The position numbers and the translations under genes were made by a program. 23,552 nt of DNA. Origin: an uncultured Clostridia bacterium (GTDB lineage: Bacteria > Bacillota > Clostridia > Oscillospirales > Ruminococcaceae). The notes under the pieces were generated by a model that was not told the DNA's origin, searched no databases, and saw only the letters and a program-made list of their open reading frames with translations. Below, piece by piece: positions 22,369 through 23,552 of the stretch. Location of the stretch: positions 1-23,552 of the forward strand of contig CALBJC010000153.1 in NCBI GenBank assembly GCA_937892655.1. The letters run 5' to 3'. Positions within the stretch are counted from its first letter, which is position 1, and every line of letters starts with the position of its first letter.

Positions 22369-23076
22369 ATGGCTTTATTCTCAAAGAGCAAGAGCAATTC
22401 TCCAATGCCAAAAATCAATCAGCCAACAATTGATGATTTTTTTAATTGTGACATATCGCAGGTGCCCGGTGCTGAAAATGAAGAGCCTGTAGCAGAAGAG
22501 GTTTTAGAAACAGTCGGTGTTACTCCTGAGATTTCTCAGGCAGCGCTCGAGCGTGCTACTGCTGAGTTTGACAAAAAGCTTGAAGAAGAAAAGGCTCAGC
22601 GTGAGCGTTATGAAAACCGCATCAAAGCAAAGCTTGAAGCTCAGAAGCAGGAACAGAAAACCAGAATAAGTACATACGAAACTGACGTTGTAATCGAAGA
22701 GATAGTTGAAACCTCAGAGATAGAGAAAAAGCTTGTTTCTCTTGAAAAATCATATCAGACTATTGAACAGGAGCGTCAGCAGTACAAGGAAAACTTAGTC
22801 GGCATTGATGAAGCTGATATCGAAAAGGCAAAGGATAAGTTTGATAGCTACTGTCAGAAGCGTGACGAGCGTGAGGCTGTGCCATATAATATAGCCGATG
22901 CCAATGATTCTGAATATGAAAAAGGCAAAGCTCAGATGGAAAGTACAGACCCTACAGCAGATAATTCAGCTGATTTTGTAGGTCTTGCGGCTGATAATGT
23001 TGAAGAATATTATCAGAATGTTGAAAGTGAACTTGATAGGGATACAGAGGATAGTATCCAGACAATAAATATTTAG
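22369..23076 (+). CDS. Acidic coiled-coil protein of unknown function
   Basis: A 235-residue soluble protein without signal or membrane span. The N-terminus (MALFSKSKSNSPMPKINQPT) is basic and disordered. Residues about 55-105 and 115-170 are charged helices with heptad-like patterns (ERATAEFDKKLEEEKAQRER; IEKKLVSLEKSYQTIEQERQ), likely coiled coils. The last 60 residues are acidic and disordered. I do not recognise a family. GGGAGG lies before the ATG. The next gene begins 21 nt after the stop and is probably co-transcribed, under a LacI-type operator. Confidence 0.75.
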   Translation: MALFSKSKSNSPMPKINQPTIDDFFNCDISQVPGAENEEPVAEEVLETVGVTPEISQAALERATAEFDKKLEEEKAQRERYENRIKAKLEAQKQEQKTRISTYETDVVIEEIVETSEIEKKLVSLEKSYQTIEQERQQYKENLVGIDEADIEKAKDKFDSYCQKRDEREAVPYNIADANDSEYEKGKAQMESTDPTADNSADFVGLAADNVEEYYQNVESELDRDTEDSIQTINI

Positions 23077-23097
23077 TATGGAAGTGGAGTGTTTTAA

Positions 23098-23552
23098 GTG
23101 GTAATTGATTTATCAAACCCAATGATCGTGTATGCAAGAGAAAAGGTGGATTTTCCTTATATGCGATTATTTGCAACAGTATTTGAGGAATATATTCTCG
23201 AATACAAGAATGCGCGTCTTGAGGCTCTTACAGATCCTGACCAGGCTATCTGCCTTTCAAGACTTGCTAAGAAGCTGTATGTAAATGGTGTTCCATCTAC
23301 AGAATTCTTTGCAGAGGAAAGAGCACAGCTTGCTCCTGATCTTACAGACGCTCAGAGAGCAAATGAGTTTATGCTCATCATCTCCCGTGATTTGTTTGCA
23401 AACTTTGACCCTAACGTAAAAGAAAACGGTGAAATGGTAAAGCCAAGAAACATCTATTACGTTCTCAAGGAAAACGGCGAAAAGATCTACAAGAGCGAAA
23501 CTCAGGAATGGGTACGCGAAATGTACCATAAGGCCAAGGCCATCGACCCGAG
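23098..23552 (+). CDS. Unknown protein, 3'-partial (cut by window end)
   Basis: An open frame of 151 complete codons reading MVIDLSNPMIVYAREKVDFP and onward, still open at the window end. The GTG start at 23098 has GGAGTG 6 nt upstream. The visible part is soluble, mixed helical, with a segment FATVFEEYILEYKNARLEAL and, later, NIYYVLKENGEKIYKSETQE. Codon use matches the neighbouring genes. No family is recognised. It follows the coiled-coil gene by 21 nt. The antisense open frame over this region is a shadow. Confidence 0.75.
   Translation, partial: MVIDLSNPMIVYAREKVDFPYMRLFATVFEEYILEYKNARLEALTDPDQAICLSRLAKKLYVNGVPSTEFFAEERAQLAPDLTDAQRANEFMLIISRDLFANFDPNVKENGEMVKPRNIYYVLKENGEKIYKSETQEWVREMYHKAKAIDP

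Noticed and set aside
22952..23529. Minus-strand open frames over the last two genes
   Set aside because: They lie antisense to frames with ribosome binding sites and normal codon use.

Overview
The window looks like a piece of chromosome from a low-GC, spore-forming Bacillota, most likely a gut or rumen Clostridia of the Ruminococcus/Oscillospiraceae type. Pointers are AT-rich intergenic DNA with consensus-like sigma-A promoters, strong AAGGAG ribosome binding sites, a ymdB-spoVS pair, Thr-rich linkers on exported proteins, a serpin lipoprotein and an AlgI/DHHW acyltransferase pair. The genus is inferred from gene content, not from any marker gene. No rRNA, tRNA, CRISPR array, insertion sequence or integrase was seen.

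Layout. 1-2100: the end of a membrane HD-GYP protein (its N-terminus lies outside the window) followed by a lipid-anchored VanY-type D,D-carboxypeptidase. 2100-3500: a LacI-family regulator whose frame is broken near its C-terminus, overlapping a small winged-helix-like protein. 3500-4175 (minus strand): an Asn/Ser-rich 36-residue protein and an amidase_6-type Cys hydrolase. 4250-5430: ymdB and spoVS, each with its own promoter. 5590-13500: a Gram-positive type IV pilus locus, made of a major-type prepilin with its own promoter and terminator, then pilC-pilM-pilN-pilO-three minor (pseudo)pilins-pilB-a further prepilin. 13530-15640: a YtrA-type GntR repressor with an ABC ATPase and ABC-2-like permease, behind a promoter with an operator-like dyad. 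15645-18952 (minus strand): an MBOAT O-acyltransferase and a DHHW (AlgX/AlgJ-like) partner. 19090-20768: a serpin lipoprotein and a small membrane-anchored protein. 20769-22106 (minus strand): an NSS-family sodium-coupled transporter. 22240-23552: a sigma-A promoter with a LacI-type operator, a coiled-coil protein of unknown role and the start of another unknown protein.

How they may work together. The pilus operon encodes an inner-membrane platform (PilC, PilM, PilN, PilO), an extension ATPase (PilB) and five pilin-like proteins. No retraction ATPase or prepilin peptidase is present here, so these must be elsewhere or, for PilT, may be absent. The PilB N-terminus carries MshEN-like repeats, so cyclic-di-GMP could control assembly; the HD-GYP protein at the window start is a candidate cyclic-di-GMP phosphodiesterase, but no direct link is shown. 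The surface theme (carboxypeptidase, amidase, serpin, polymer acylation, pili) fits a host- or fibre-associated anaerobe.

I do not see a convincing wholly new system. The most interesting items are the pilus locus with one minor pilin bearing an acidic disordered tail, the serpin/small membrane protein pair with an unusual reactive loop, the 36-residue Asn-rich protein, and the unknown coiled-coil pair under a LacI-type operator.
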